A DNA stretch of 64,000 nt, taken from Viscum album. Its lineage: Eukaryota > Streptophyta > Magnoliopsida > Santalales > Viscaceae. Every line of letters begins with the position of its first letter. The stretch's first letter is position 1. Positions 1 to 11,685 of the stretch are shown one piece after another. The translations under genes and the position numbers were made by a program. The stretch spans positions 1,652,096,062 to 1,652,160,061 of the forward strand of contig OY728121.1 in NCBI GenBank assembly GCA_963277665.1. Direction: 5' to 3'. Below the pieces are notes generated by a model, which saw nothing but the letters and a program-made list of their open reading frames with translations, did not search any database and was not told the origin of the DNA.

Positions 1-560
1 CTAGCCCTGAGTTTTTCAATCTATCTCTATTTATGGTAATATGACTTTGTTTTTGATTAAGTTAACTCGAGACGATGCCCGAGTATGTGGGCTTCACTTG
101 GTGCCCTAAGGCCTTTGAGTCTGGGAGTCATCGGCAAAGTCTTGCTACATGGGTTAATTTGATTAATTGCAATCTCAATTACTATAGCAATATTGCAAAA
201 AAAAATCAAAAAAAATAGGGATGAAGAATGCTCATATTAGGATTAAATGTGATTCCACCTAGCGCTTCCATGATTTCCCCCTTGAATGAAAATGAACCCC
301 ATATCTATTGTGATTCACAACACATCATTACACCTAATTGAGTTGGATGAAGTATGATGATGGATTTGATCAAAGGAATGGGCTTAGGATTGGGATCTGC
401 TTATGAAACTATCTCGTATTAAAATATTTTGATGGGTTTCATGATTGTTTGGTATAAGGTTTTTTGGTGATCATTTTGTATTAAAATGTTTTTGGAAAAG
501 GGAATTCGAATTTCATTTTTGATGAGATATATTTTGCTCGGGACTAGCAAAACTCAAGTT
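1..560 (+). mobile_element. 3' internal tail of a Tat/Athila-like gypsy element
   Basis: Non-coding stretch directly before the polypurine tract and LTR that follow. It contains an A-rich run at about 194-220 and ends in the phrase 'actagcaaaactcaagttgg' just before the G tract. An A-rich tail followed by a phrase of this kind before the polypurine tract is a pattern I associate with plant Tat/Athila-group Ty3 elements. No pol-like reading frame is visible, so the coding part lies outside the window. The lineage call comes from remembered pattern, not alignment. Confidence 0.55.
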
Positions 561-566
561 GGGGGG
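561..566 (+). other. Polypurine tract (plus-strand primer) of the Tat/Athila-like element
   Basis: Six consecutive G residues lie immediately before 'TGTGATTAGCC', the presumed LTR start. A purine run touching a TG-starting LTR is the expected plus-strand priming site of an LTR retrotransposon. It sets the element's orientation as +. Confidence 0.6.
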
Positions 567-1407
567 TGTGATTAGCCACTAAATGAGGCTAATATTCATT
601 GTTAATATACTTAATTTTCATGTTATTTGTTATTCACAAACACCATTTTAGTGCATTTTACACTTTGAACACCATTTCACATTATGATTGTAATACCTTC
701 TTAAAATGCACTATTATGTGGTACATTTTTGAACATCATTTAAAGTACCCAATGATTCATCTGATTTTAAGGAATTTAATTTTACATATTTTAATTTGAT
801 ATTTTTGGAAATTGATCTACACTTAAATATGAACATGTTTGATTCAGGGATCAATGGAGAATTCATAGAGGATGATGAAGATATTTGGCAATGAAAGGAA
901 GCAATTCTGGAGAAGGCAGATTGGACACCAGCCCACGGATGAGACTGTGGGGCCCAACATACAGGCCCAATTAATCCCAAATTTCGTGGGATGATAGAAG
1001 ACATGTACAGGAACAAATCACGCTTCATGAGTTAATGCTAATTCGGCCTCCATGTTGGTCATTTAGGCGGCCCAAGTTAGAGATAAAATTCTGGGCCAGA
1101 TTCTGCGGCCCAGAAAAACAGTCCACCATTTTGATCATATCTCGGAATACAAAACTCCAAATGGACCCAAATTTTACAGGCGGTTATCAGACATCCGGAG
1201 CTCCATTTTATTCTTCTATGGCCCACCCTGATTCGGCCATCTAGAAGGTCATACAGACGCGTCTGTTCGGTGGATGAAATCTGGCTGCCACCTCGGGTCA
1301 AATGTGGAAAATTCCAAATTACACAAACTTTCCACCACCCTAGGCCTACCATACTCAAGTGGGATGACTTGTACTGTTGAAGGCTCGACCCAAGGCTCCC
1401 AAAATGC

Positions 1408-1417
1408 CTATTTAAGG
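1408..1417 (+). promoter_or_regulatory. TATA-like box of the Tat/Athila-like LTR
   Basis: The sequence 'ctatttaagg' lies about 840 bases into the LTR, at the end of the GC-richer block and about 120 bases before a poly(A) signal. This is where an LTR promoter is expected, so transcription would start roughly 25-35 bases downstream. Confidence 0.5.
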
Positions 1418-1537
1418 CAGTGGTGGTAAAGGAGTTGAGAATCTTGGATGCTTTGTTCAATTGTAATGTTATGCTGCATTTTTGTTGCCTCGATTTTGTC
1501 TTTCACATGTAAGTTGTTCAATTCACTTTAGTTTCTT

Positions 1538-1543
1538 AATAAA
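1538..1543 (+). terminator. Poly(A) signal AATAAA in the LTR
   Basis: AATAAA follows the TATA-like box by about 120 bases, as expected for the R region of an LTR where element transcripts end. A single hexamer in AT-rich DNA is weak evidence; its position relative to the TATA box is what supports it. Confidence 0.4.
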
Positions 1544-2326
1544 AGTTTTTCTTCTCCTCTTATTATGTTGTTCTTAATATCACTTTGATACCGTTGGATC
1601 AAGGTGTGAATTTATTCACACCAACCCTTGTGAAATTATTCACACAACGGTGGAGTGATCATTTTATTTTTTGTTGTTTTCTTTACTTCTCCATTTTCTC
1701 CCTTATGAGTCTACTTTCCGCTTCCATTGAAACCATGGGATCAATGGAGGGCTAACCCACTTATGGGTTGATCCAAGGGAGTAGCAAGGGGCTGGATTGG
1801 ATGTTATTTATCACCTAATTAATGTATAATCACTTCTTTAATTGGGATTGTTATTTGATGATTTTTAAACTCTATCGTCCTTGTTGAATTTAAGGCCACA
1901 CACTTCAAGTACTAATACGATCCTTTACCTTGAAGTGCTCAAAACTTTGATCCTTCAAGTGTATAGGTGATTAGTATTAGAGGGTGTAGGCATTAAAACA
2001 GTAAGTGATGATGTTGTTTTCTCTCCTTAAATGAACCCATCTCAAATTTAAGAAATTGAAATCATTAAAAGGAAAATACGTCCAATCCACCCCGAGTGAT
2101 AACCTAGGATCAACTCATTCTTTTAATTTGAATTCACTTAAGTATCTTAGAGTTCACTTAAACCCATCTAAAATCAACCCAAAGTTGGCCACTTCATAGC
2201 CAAAAATCCATCCCTTAGGTTTTGTATCTTAGGTATCTTCTTAGGTCTCTGTGGAATCGACAACCCAAGCTACACTACAAGGACCGTTCTACCCTTCTTC
2301 TCTTGGGTAAATTGGGGCGTGAACCA

Positions 2327-5300
2327 TAAATTAATATCAATATATTTATTTTTTAGAATTATATAAAAATTTAAATTAATTATTATAAATTATTAATAGT
2401 TGCTATATTCATAGTATAAATTATATGAGGCTTAATATTTTTTTCATTTGTTATACATTTTCCATGGAATTTTCATATGAAATAAAATTTTATTCTAGAT
2501 TTATGTAATACTATTTTTATATGAAAATGTTTTTGGAGAATTCTTGTATGTATAGATTCATGTTATTTTCATGTTGGTTTCTTTTTATATTCCCCCATGA
2601 GATAAAGGGAAAAAATTATAATTATTTTTGTTTTATATTTTCCCGTTAATTGAATAAATTAAGATATGATATTTTATTATTATTGTATGAATTAGTTCCC
2701 TATAAATGTTTTATAACTAATATCCTTCATTTTTTTATTAATGAATTTTTACATCAATGGATAGTAGTTGTTTTTTCTATTCTCATTTACATTCTGACCA
2801 TACCAATCTTGTGACAGTACTATTATTACCTAGAGATAAAAAGAATAATAAAAATTACAAAAATGAAATTAATATTTCCATATATATAGGGAATATTTTA
2901 TATAAATCACTAGAAAATATTCAATATAACATTTCACATATGATAAATTCTTTTTTAGAATTGTAACCTATTTATATAGAACAAAGTTCAAGTATTTATT
3001 TAAATAATGTTTATTGAAAACTAGTATTTTATGTTATTTTAATATTCATGAAGGTATATTCAGGATAAAATACTATTATAAATACAATATATTATATATT
3101 ATTTTCTAAAACAACCCTTTAATGTTATCTTTATTTACATGAAGATGTGTTCTTGATAAACTAGTATGGTTCTTCAGAGAATGTATATTTCCATGGTGGA
3201 GTATCATTATTGTGTCATAATATACCCTAGAAATAATAATATTTTTAGGATGGTATATGTATAATAATTTACTATTTTTTGGTTAGTTATCTATTCTATA
3301 TAATTCATACATGTTGTTTAACAATTATTATTTTTAATTAAAATATTTAATAATATATGTTCTTGATAATTTACAAAGATAAATGAAAAAATGTATATAT
3401 TTTATTGAAAAAAATACTATATTTATATTATTTATATATTCAAAAAGGATCCTTTTTTTAAAATACTATGATTTACATGAGCATGTATATATTAAATCTC
3501 GTTCATATGTTGAATATTAATTAAAATATCGTTCATAACTTTCATTTTTTATTTATCTTAAAATTTCTCAAAATATTTTTCTTATTTTGGTAAAACAGAT
3601 TTTATCAATTAATTATGTCAATACAACCAATTAAATCCTTGAAATCTTCCCTTAAAAGAAAAAAATAGGAGTATCAGATTACAAATACTTTGTCTCTTTT
3701 ATGGAAGGTAATATAATTATTCTTCTTTATAACATTCATGTATCTCCATCCAAACTGAGTTTCCTTTTATTCATGTTATGGTTTTGGTGATTGGTATTCT
3801 GTTTCTACTTCGTTTCAATTTCATGATTGGATTGATTTTAATTTTGGATTCTCTAAAACCCCACATGAGCGTGAGAATATTGGTATGTAATTGTAGTAAA
3901 TCTTTCTTGGGATACATATTACAATATAATTATTTAATTAAATCATTATAAAAAATTTATGGGAAAGGATTATTTTTCATTTATAAATATGGATCTATTT
4001 TCATAGAAGAGCACATGGGATGGGTGTTACAACAATATTTCAATATGTTCCAACAAATAAAGCCTTATTCATACCTGTATATGCTCTCATTTTTTAATTT
4101 TTGGTTGTTGCTATTGGGGTAGAATGTGGGTCTTGAATATTTATTAAATTATAGATTTTATGGTTTGGTGGATTATTTTGGGAGGATTAGAATAAGAATA
4201 TGAGCCATAGTTTCCCTCTGGGTTTTATGTATAAATAGTGTGTATATATATATATTCAGAATATAGATCTTGAAAAATATATTCTTATATTTTTGTAATA
4301 TATATATGTATATTTATATATATAGTTTTAATATTTATATTATTATTTAAATTCAATACATTTTTAATATTATATATATATTATATTAATTTAATAATAC
4401 TCTTCATTTCATATTTAAAAATTTATATTATTAATTTTTTTCAAATATATATATTTTCTTGTTTCAAAAATCATTGTGTCCCATGAAAACATATAGGGTA
4501 TACTAGATAATGATTTCCAATTCATTCCACTAATGATATTTCCATTAAATGATGTTCTTTTGTCATATAATTCCTTGAAAATTTTAGATTTAAACAAAAT
4601 AGAATGGTTTTTACCAACCACCTACATGTAATTTATCTACATTAACATAATTGATGGATTTTTTCCAAACACCTCCATTAAGTGATAGCTAGTTCTATCC
4701 ATATTATGAGTATTCATTCAATATAAATTTTTGGCTTATTTACATACGATGTGTTTCTCCTGATTCAAGATCACAAACAACTAAATAAATTACTACATCA
4801 ATGTTATAATTATACCTAAGGGTATGTAATAATTTATTTCATCTATCTTTTATTCTATATTTAAAACTTATTCAAAGAAATTTCTTTAATTTTATAGTCC
4901 TATTAAGTTAATTTAGTTTTGTGATAATATTTTAATTTATTTATCAGGAAAATACGAGTTATTATATTACATTAATTGTTTTGTTTCATATTATAAGTTA
5001 ATATCTTTTAAAAAATTATAGCATAATATACATATAGTTTATATGATAATTTTATTAAACAAATGAACATCTAAATAAATATATATACACTTTAAAAATA
5101 TTTTTTTTGAATTAACTTAAATTGATTAGGATTTAGAAACCACTTATATATGTATTTAGATGTTAATATAGTCTATATTCTTATAAAATAATTTTTAAAC
5201 AATGTTTATATATTCATATATTCAATATGTTAATATATTTTATAAATTAATATGTAAATAAATCATTAATTTTTCATAGCATTGTGTATGAGAAAATATG

Positions 5301-6632
5301 TCCTTGATGTTTCACGATCAGTTTATGAGTTTATATATAAAAATATTGATTTTATAGAATCATACATTAGTTAAGGGTGATCTCATAGTAAAAATATTTA
5401 TTCCTTGAACTCAGATTATTCTAGGGTGGATAATATTGAATAAAATTATTTTAACATCCCCAATAGTTATAATGGAATTAATTTAATTGAAGTTACTAAG
5501 TGATTAACTAAGGAACGTTATATTATTTGAACTAGGATAATGTTAAATTGTACATCTTCTACTTTACATTTAGGGGAAAAAATAAATACTGAATCTTTTT
5601 GAAAATAATAACCAATTTAATAAAATCAATATTGATTATTTTTTTTACTTTAATTACCAGTTAAATAATAAGTGATGAAATACTTTTAACTATTTAATAA
5701 GTGATTTGTATTTTTTTATATATCTATGATTGCTAAAATTTATTTTATATTTAAATTTCCCTTTCATATTGATATTTTGATTATAGTTACTCTTGAATTT
5801 ATCATTGTATTCAACGATATATAAAGACTTTGATAATCACTCAATAGTAAATATATTTTTTCAAATTTAATTTAGTTTTATTAATCTACTTCTAAAATAG
5901 AATATGTGGGTATCTATAGGTTTTAGGATATAGATTGAGTTAAATATAATGAGAATAATCCTTATATCTAGTGAAGATGTTATTTTCATTGGACTTTAAT
6001 AACGAATTGAACTACATACAACCAATTTTAAATCATTTTTTAAATTTACCTTCATTACATTTTTTCTTAATCAATCATAGTTTTCAAATCTAAATCAGTA
6101 TTCAATAATTTATAATCTCTAATTTTATAAAATGTTTCATCAATGATTTTTTAAACTTAGAAATATAATATAAAAAGATATTTACTAAATCTGACCAAAA
6201 ATTGTTCCAACAATTTCTTTATTATTTATCAATTCTCTATTTTTTAATCATAGTTCATCACCATATTCAGTCATCGACAATATCTACAGAAAATAGAAAT
6301 ACAATAAATAAAATTTAATTAAAATTTATACTTTGAAATATAATTTAGTAATGAATATCTAACAGAGGATATAGATTAAATTAACACACAATAAAATTAT
6401 TCATTAATATGTAAAAACATAGATTAAATAAATAAATCATTTATGGAATTTCATTTTATTCTTAAACATAGGAGTAATGTTAAATAAATCATGAATGCCT
6501 TAAATTTAATATGCATGCTATGAAATTTTCATTGATATCATTATATAATACTCAATTAGAGGTCAATTATTTTAGGCCCCACGGATTCTTCTTCAGTTAA
6601 CCTGCACTAATTTCACATTTTCAACACATATA
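2327..6632. other. AT-rich unassigned stretch
   Basis: About 4.3 kb of very AT-rich sequence with many runs of A or T and TATA dinucleotide tracts (for example around 4,235-4,390). I see no reading frame with recognisable domains on either strand, no LTR pair and no RNA gene. It may hold strongly decayed transposon sequence, including the missing pol and 3' LTR of the gypsy element whose gag lies at 18.7-19.2 kb, but nothing visible proves it. Confidence 0.6.
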
Positions 6633-6645
6633 CACTGTCAAAAAA
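6633..6645 (+). repeat. Candidate terminal inverted repeat of the CACTA element
   Basis: 'CACTGTCAAAAAA' lies about 100 bases outside the subterminal repeat block, on the side facing away from the transposase, where the 3' terminus should be. Plant CACTA ends typically begin CACTA followed by an A-rich stretch. The match is partial and the opposite terminus was not found. Confidence 0.35.
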
Positions 6646-6737
6646 CTTAATTATAATCAAAATATTAAATATTGATAGGGTTTACCAATATGTCACTGAA
6701 TTGTGTTTGATCCAAATAAGACTACTAAAACTTTATG

Positions 6738-6993
6738 CTATAACCACAGTTTGGAATCATAGTAGTAAGAAAAAAATACATGACAATAGGATATTGCACA
6801 GTTTAATGACTTATGGATAGTATTGGTGAGTTTATAAGAAAGCCCTATAGACAAGGTTTGAAATAACATTAGAATCTTAACCCAGATAGGGTTAATAACC
6901 ATGTTTTGAAATTATGACTATAGGGATTTATCCATGTTTTAAACTGTGGCTCTAAGTCTACATCCATAGATTGAAAAAGTGGCTATAGATCTT
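6738..6993. repeat. Subterminal repeats of the CACTA element
   Basis: About five degenerate copies of a short unit, mostly of the form 'ccAcrGTTTnAAA' and its complement next to 'CTATAG'. Examples: 'gctataaccacagtttgg' near 6,738, 'ctatagacaaggtttgaa' near 6,850, 'accatgttttgaaat' near 6,898, 'catgttttaaactgtggct' near 6,933 and 'gtggctatag' at about 6,979. Several units are partly palindromic. In CACTA elements such arrays bind the element's TNPA-like protein near each end. Their position outside the transposase fits. Confidence 0.55.
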
Positions 6994-7239
6994 CCAATTT
7001 CATTAAAAAACACCCCCACCCACCACCTGCATACCCCCTACAACCCCCCTATTTATGGCATTGAAGGAAATGTAGGATCAATGTGATCATATTTCTCATC
7101 TTCAATTATCATTATCTAATTAGAAATTGTAGTGACGTTATCAATGTAAGATGAAGAGAAATCCATGTATTCAATTGAAAAATATCATTTCAAAATACAT
7201 ATTTCAGGATGATTTTTTTCACCTAATATTTAAATGTAC

Positions 7240-7775
7240 ACATCATTCTTTTAGTAGGATACATCCACTAACTTGAAACAGGACCACCAAAAAGAACTTC
7301 GGTTGGAAGATGCACTGTCATAGGTAACAAGCATATAAAAAATGTTGGTGGGACAATTTTATCTAAGTTGCAAAGAATAATTATTTCATATATATACAAT
7401 TTTTGATCGACACTTCTACTCAGTCTTTTGGCACATTGGTCTCGATAAATATCTAATTACTTAATAAAAAACTCTAAAATTATGTTGAAGTAAATGATAA
7501 ATGGAAATATGAGTCCTCTCTTGTAACAATACCTAATAATCATGGTTTTTAAGAGATTTTAGTTTCACATCATGTGTATTCATCCTTTTAGAAATATTAC
7601 TTGAATAATCATAAGGAACCTTTATGAATTCCAAGACATGAAGAAATTTTCTCTTCTCAATATTTTTGGTAGAATAACAAGAAAAATGGACATTCCACTT
7701 ATTTTGACCAATTAACTCAGGATGAAGTATTTCTTTTATACCCCAATCCATAAAATCCTGAAGAGGCCTCAAATT
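7240..7775 (-). pseudogene. TNP2 transposase fragment, C-terminal part (DUF4218-like)
   Basis: Minus-strand reading runs from 'MDWGIKEILHP' through 'VLEFIKVPYDYSSNIS' and 'LKSLKNHDY', matching the TNP2 stretch that ends in Lys-Ser-His-Asp-Cys-His. After an in-frame stop the homology continues as 'VLLQ', and near 7,270-7,345 as 'MTVHLPTEVLFGGPV' and 'WMYP', the hallmark of the DUF4218 domain of plant CACTA transposases. Gaps between matching blocks need frame changes. TNP2 cuts and joins element ends in the nucleus; this copy cannot be functional. Confidence in the family is high because several separate conserved motifs occur in the right order. Confidence 0.8.
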
Positions 7776-8387
7776 ATATTATTTTACACTTGACATTTAA
7801 AATATTAGCAAGTAACATCTCATGAATATTTTTCTCGATATGGATTACATTTGAAAATTTACACAATAAATGTGATGACCAATGCATCAAATCAATGAAT
7901 ATTATTTTCTTTCTCTAGTCTCTATAAGAATTCAAAATATTATTAGTTATCATTTTATTATTAGATTGAATTTTCCCAAGACAATAATTCAAATCATTAA
8001 ATTATTCAAAAATATTATTCAATGATAATCATTGAGGTGTCTAATTTTTCTCGATGTCATTATCGATCTATCTCCAATTTTTCTTATAAGGATGATCCTT
8101 CAGTCAAAATCGTCGATTCCTTATGAAGTTGAATGTTCATTGATACATTAGTCTTAGGGATCATGTAATTTTCATATAAATAAGGTTGGATAATTTCTCT
8201 TTAGTACTCTAATCAGATAGCATTCTATAGGTAGGGAAATCATTTATTTTTTATAATAATGTTGCACAAAACATAAAGTAATCTTTCATGAATTCATCGT
8301 ATGCTTGTGAACCAACAATCCAAAGCTCCATTAACCCCTTTATTAATGGTTAAAGTATATATCAATATCATTTCTAGGATCACTAGT

Positions 8388-9082
8388 TCAATATATCAGT
8401 ATAATCATGATAGTAAATGTCATATTCATACACATACATATAGGAATTTTATTAATGTGAATGGAAATATTCCAAGTATTGTGTCCAGTATGCATTTGGA
8501 AAAATTGGTTGAAACCATCACTGGATAATGCCAATATTACATTTTGTGGTTCAGATGAAAAATCATGATCTAAACTATCAAATTTCTTCCATTCCAACCC
8601 ATTGAAGGATTCTCTATTTCATCATTATCGTTATTTCATTCATCGTTTTGAAATATAATATTCCATGCCATTTGTTCTGATATAATTTTTCTAAGTCTAG
8701 GAATTAATGGTAAGTGACACATCACTTTCTCTGGTGCGTGATATTTAGTTTCATCATTGTTAGTTTTCTATTTTAATGTGCCACAATATTTTTACTGAAT
8801 CAAATTTATATTTTCCTTCTATAATTGTCAAAAATCATTTGGGAAAGAATGAATCTTAATATATGAAAATCCATATTTTTCAACCAACATTGATTCCATG
8901 TAATCATTTTTTAGAATACATGCATCATCAGGCATTGAATCCTTAATAAATGTAAGGATATGGTTGACCGTAGTAAAACTAAACCCATACATTATTTTCT
9001 CATGATATAATTTCATTAAAAACACTTGTTTTCTCATTTTTTCACATTCCTGGTATACTATACTATTTACATCTTCCATCAA
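8388..9082 (-). pseudogene. TNP2 transposase fragment, core region
   Basis: Two minus-strand blocks match the TNP2 core in order. Block 1 (9,082-8,828) reads 'FTTVNHILTFIKDSMPDD' and ends 'YIKIHSFPNDF', matching the segment where TNP2 has a Phe-Thr then Leu-Leu-Pro pattern and the motif Lys-Ile-His-Ala-Cys-Pro-Asn-Asp; Ala-Cys has become Ser-Phe. Block 2 (8,597-8,388) reads 'LALSSDGFNQFFQM' and ends with Met-Cys-Met, matching the Ser-Asp-Gly-Phe-Asn-Pro-Phe motif followed by Trp-Met-Cys-Met. The blocks are in different frames and separated by about 230 bases with no clear reading. A decayed single-copy remnant. Confidence 0.82.
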
Positions 9083-9234
9083 ATTTCTAACACTCTCAAT
9101 GTCATCATTATAATTAATATAAAAAAATGTGTTCTTGAATTAATTTCCTCTTAGACCGGTCTACATGAGGTGACGGCTTGACAAACAAAAGGAAACCGAT
9201 CCAAAATCCGAATTTTCATACCAATCCTTTTCCG

Positions 9235-9510
9235 CTGAATCGATGTCATTCACCACATGAGCTTTTTCTCCATTGTGATACCACACATGATAATATTCAT
9301 GGAAATCGTGTTTAATGATATAGTAACTAACTTCCTCAGGAGTTATCCATGGTCTTAAAACACAATCAAAACACTTCCATCAATTTAATATGATATCTGA
9401 ATAATTACTGAATGCAAACTCCAAAAAATCGCATGTCTCCTTCAAAAATTAATCAGTGATCCAATCAACATTTTAAATCTAGTATCTATCCATTTTGAGG
9501 GCTCGACATC
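9235..9510 (-). pseudogene. CACTA transposase N-terminal domain (Transpos_assoc-like)
   Basis: On the minus strand, about 9,450-9,400 reads 'FLEFAFSN', then a stop, then 'KCFDCVLRPWITPEEVSYYI', followed by 'HDFHEYYHVWYHNGE' ending near 9,255. This matches the plant transposase-associated domain: a Phe-Leu-Phe-Ala segment, a Cys-x-x-Cys pair, a Val-x-x-His-Leu helix and the closing Tyr-x-x-Trp-x-x-His-Gly-Glu motif. Both cysteines of the visible Cys pair survive. The domain lies N-terminal to the TNP2 core in plant CACTA transposases, and here it sits correctly upstream of the core fragments. Confidence 0.75.
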
Positions 9511-9639
9511 TTCTAAAGTAGTATAAGTGGATCTCCCTTCACATTTCAAGTTGTAATATGGCTGGTTTACATCATCCAAATCATTATTTTAAAAGGTATT
9601 TTCATAATGACCAATCTCCAAAAAATTTAAAAAAAACAT

Positions 9640-9725
9640 TATTAATTTATTATCAAAATTAATTTAATGATAAATTTCATTATAATCTCAGGACATATGT
9701 CCAAAGTTACCAAATTGAAATCTAT
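9640..9725 (-). pseudogene. Possible zinc-knuckle remnant of the outer gypsy gag
   Basis: The minus strand just left of the copia LTR reads 'RFQFGNFGHMS*DYN'. This resembles a retroviral zinc knuckle (Cys-x2-Cys-x4-His-x4-Cys) with the glycines and histidine kept, the second and third cysteines replaced by Phe and Tyr, and one codon changed to stop. It points the same way as the gypsy gag beyond the right copia LTR, so both could be one gag split by the copia insertion. The motif is short and decayed. Confidence 0.45.
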
Positions 9726-9727
9726 TA

Positions 9728-11218
9728 TGTCCACTAGTCTAGACACCTTGAGAGGGGGTGAATCAGGGTATTAAAAATTAAAACAATTTCCCTTCTGATA
9801 ATGATTCATTATTAAGAAAATCTCTTGTATCCCTCATTCCCCATAGAGAGTGTGAAAAAATACAAATTCCTACATTGGATTATAAAATTTAATTATTTCA
9901 CCCTCACTAGGATACGTTTGAGGAGTATACCCTGGTGATGGGAAAATGTACCAAATCCACTATAATCACACTATAGTTTACATGTTCTAAGTGGATTCAA
10001 TGTCCCTCCTTGTTTACAACAAATAATAATTTGAAATCTCATTTCTATCTAAACTAAAGTCCTCACTAAATCTTCAGATGATCCACTACCAGTTTATAGA
10101 CTCATAGGTCAATTCATAATCACTAATGAATACATCCTCCACTATAGGTAGATTCTATGTTGAAGTAAAATTTTCATCAACTAATGAATACCTATTTTCA
10201 ATTGAACACTGGGAAATAACCTTTGAAATAAATTTTCAAATCTCACTACTTCGAAAAGATATTTATTTTGGAAAGCTCAAATAGTCCTTTCCAATGTTCT
10301 ACCTCTTCAAAAATAATTCACCTTTGAAAGGAAAACTACTTCACAGAGCACACTACCTCACAGAGTAATATTCTTCTCATAGCTCAAGCCATTATAGAGG
10401 GCATTGCTTTCTCAAACACCAGGCAAGCCTTTGAAAAAAACACATCTTTTTTGGGGCTAGATTGTCCACCATGAAGCTCCTTTATTTCACGAACCACACT
10501 TCCTCCATGAAACACATTTATGATTTGAGAGCTATATGTTTTCTGTGAAAACTCTTTATGGTTATCTCTGGGGTGGAGACCTATTTATATGTGATTCCCT
10601 CTAACTCCAAAAAAATCCAAACCATGTCAGTTCCAAGTAAGACCAAATCACATAACTCTAATATTTCATCTGAAATTCTCTCTGTTTTGAAAAGCACCAT
10701 GAAATTTTTTGGATCACATAGCTCATAGTAATCACAGAGCATTCTATCAGTTTTTTTGTTCTACCACCACAATCATTTTTTGTAATTCTCTTCTCCTCAT
10801 AAATGTGCACTTGCAATTCTCTTCACCTATGTCATTACTGAAGCTCAACAATGTCACATAGATCGCCATCAACATTATTTAGGTCTTTGAGAAATCCACT
10901 TTATGTAGCCCATATATGTGAAATTCATTCCTTTTTCATATTTTGAGGAGATATTCATGGAAATCCAATTTTCACCATGCTCACTGAACTCCATGTTTTA
11001 GACCCAAAAAATTTGGCAACCACATATAAACAGCACCACCCTTTATCTGTTCTTTTTATACCGCTTCAAGATATTCCATTCTTTTTTCGTGATTATTTTT
11101 CAACACTTGTTGTAAAAAAATATCTCTGGAACTTGAAAATTCACCATGAAATAATTATTTGTCAGAAAACACAACCAACCGAAAAATGCTTCAATGTTAC
11201 CTTGAGTAATTTCTTCCC
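9728..11218 (-). repeat. 3' LTR of the copia element
   Basis: Aligns along its whole length with the right LTR at 17,008-18,517. Matching landmarks are 'TGTCCACTAGTCTAGACACC' versus 'TGGTCAACTAGGCTAGATAC' at the inner-outer ends, 'caccctcactagga' in both, and 'ctttttataccgcttc' versus 'ttttttataccacctc'. It lies beyond the RNase H end and is followed by a purine tract (minus strand), as expected for the 3' LTR. Length about 1.49 kb. Confidence 0.82.
10581..10590 (-). promoter_or_regulatory. TATA box in copia 3' LTR
   Basis: Minus strand 'ATATAAATAG', about 630 bases from the LTR start. The other LTR has 'AATAAATAGG' at the matching place (about 17,879-17,890). Conservation of position between the two copies supports an LTR promoter at the U3/R junction. 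Confidence 0.5.
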
Positions 11219-11223
11219 TATAA

Positions 11224-11685
11224 TCTCCCCCTTTGGGTTTTTTGAAAACTCTTCTCATAAATATTATCTGCCCATAGATACATAATTAATGCTTCTTCCA
11301 AAAACTTCTAGAATTTTCCTCTTGTGAATAAAATAAATATTGATGATTTATTGACACATACTATATGCCCACATGAGAAATGATCATTGTGAGAAACATT
11401 AGTAATATGAAATGTCCAATAATGAACCACTTCTTTCCTGAAACCAATTCTGGAATTCATTTCAATAAAACTCTTCCTCTTTCATCTCAAAACTCAATTT
11501 TCATGATATCAATTCTTTTATTGTTCACTTATAGCATCGATATATTTAAAAAATTACACCTATCTCATTTATCCCCCTATCTCACTCCTCCACCTTTCTG
11601 ATATTACCCATGTCTGGGAAAAAGAAAATTTATCTCATCTTCAATTTATCCCCCTTAATAGGCCACACTATCTCCCCCTTTTTCA
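11224..11685 (-). other. Polypurine tract plus extra purine-tract copies
   Basis: The minus strand has 'AAAGGGGGAGATTATAG' next to the 3' LTR (near 11,224-11,240), the expected plus-strand primer. Similar tracts recur at about 11,571-11,580, 11,647-11,660 and 11,670-11,683, each with a run of five G flanked by A. Only the one touching the LTR is needed; the others are extra copies in the non-coding space between pol and LTR. Confidence 0.6.

Larger units (their letters stand above)
567..2326 (+). mobile_element. 3' LTR of a Tat/Athila-like Ty3/gypsy element
   Basis: An LTR of about 1.76 kb begins with TG right after the polypurine tract and probably ends with CA near 2,326 (a few bases of doubt). 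Its middle (about 880-1,420) is clearly richer in G+C than the surroundings. A TATA-like box at 1,408-1,417 and an AATAAA signal at 1,538-1,543 mark U3, R and U5. The end contains 'gtggaatcgacaaccc', resembling the 3' ends of plant Tat/Athila LTRs. No second copy is present, so it is the 3' LTR of an element extending left of the window. It looks less decayed than the other elements, judged by its base composition and clean signals. Confidence 0.65.
6633..9520 (-). mobile_element. CACTA (En/Spm) DNA transposon fossil
   Basis: Defined by TNP2 transposase remains on the minus strand (about 9,510 down to 7,240), a block of subterminal repeats (6,738-6,993), and a candidate left terminus 'CACTGTCAAAAAA' at 6,633 that begins CACT as CACTA ends do. 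No matching right terminus or right subterminal block is visible between 9,510 and the copia LTR at 9,728, so the transposase 5' side seems truncated. Codons for Cys, Arg, His and Gln are often changed to stops or Tyr. Confidence 0.7.

Noticed and set aside
1077..1460. 127-codon minus-strand open frame
   Set aside because: It runs antisense through the U3 of the Tat/Athila-like LTR, has no known motif, and its openness follows from the GC-richer composition there.
4235..4390. TA-rich tract as a satellite or microsatellite array
   Set aside because: The TATA runs are irregular with no constant unit, and fit general AT-rich background.
7011..7050. C-rich tract as a possible G-quadruplex or regulatory site
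   Set aside because: It contains several short C runs, but it lies in the decayed CACTA 3' region with no nearby gene or conserved partner, so I do not call a function.
10977..11285. 102-codon plus-strand frame
   Set aside because: It lies in the copia 3' LTR, opposite the coding strand, and runs across the LTR/polypurine boundary.
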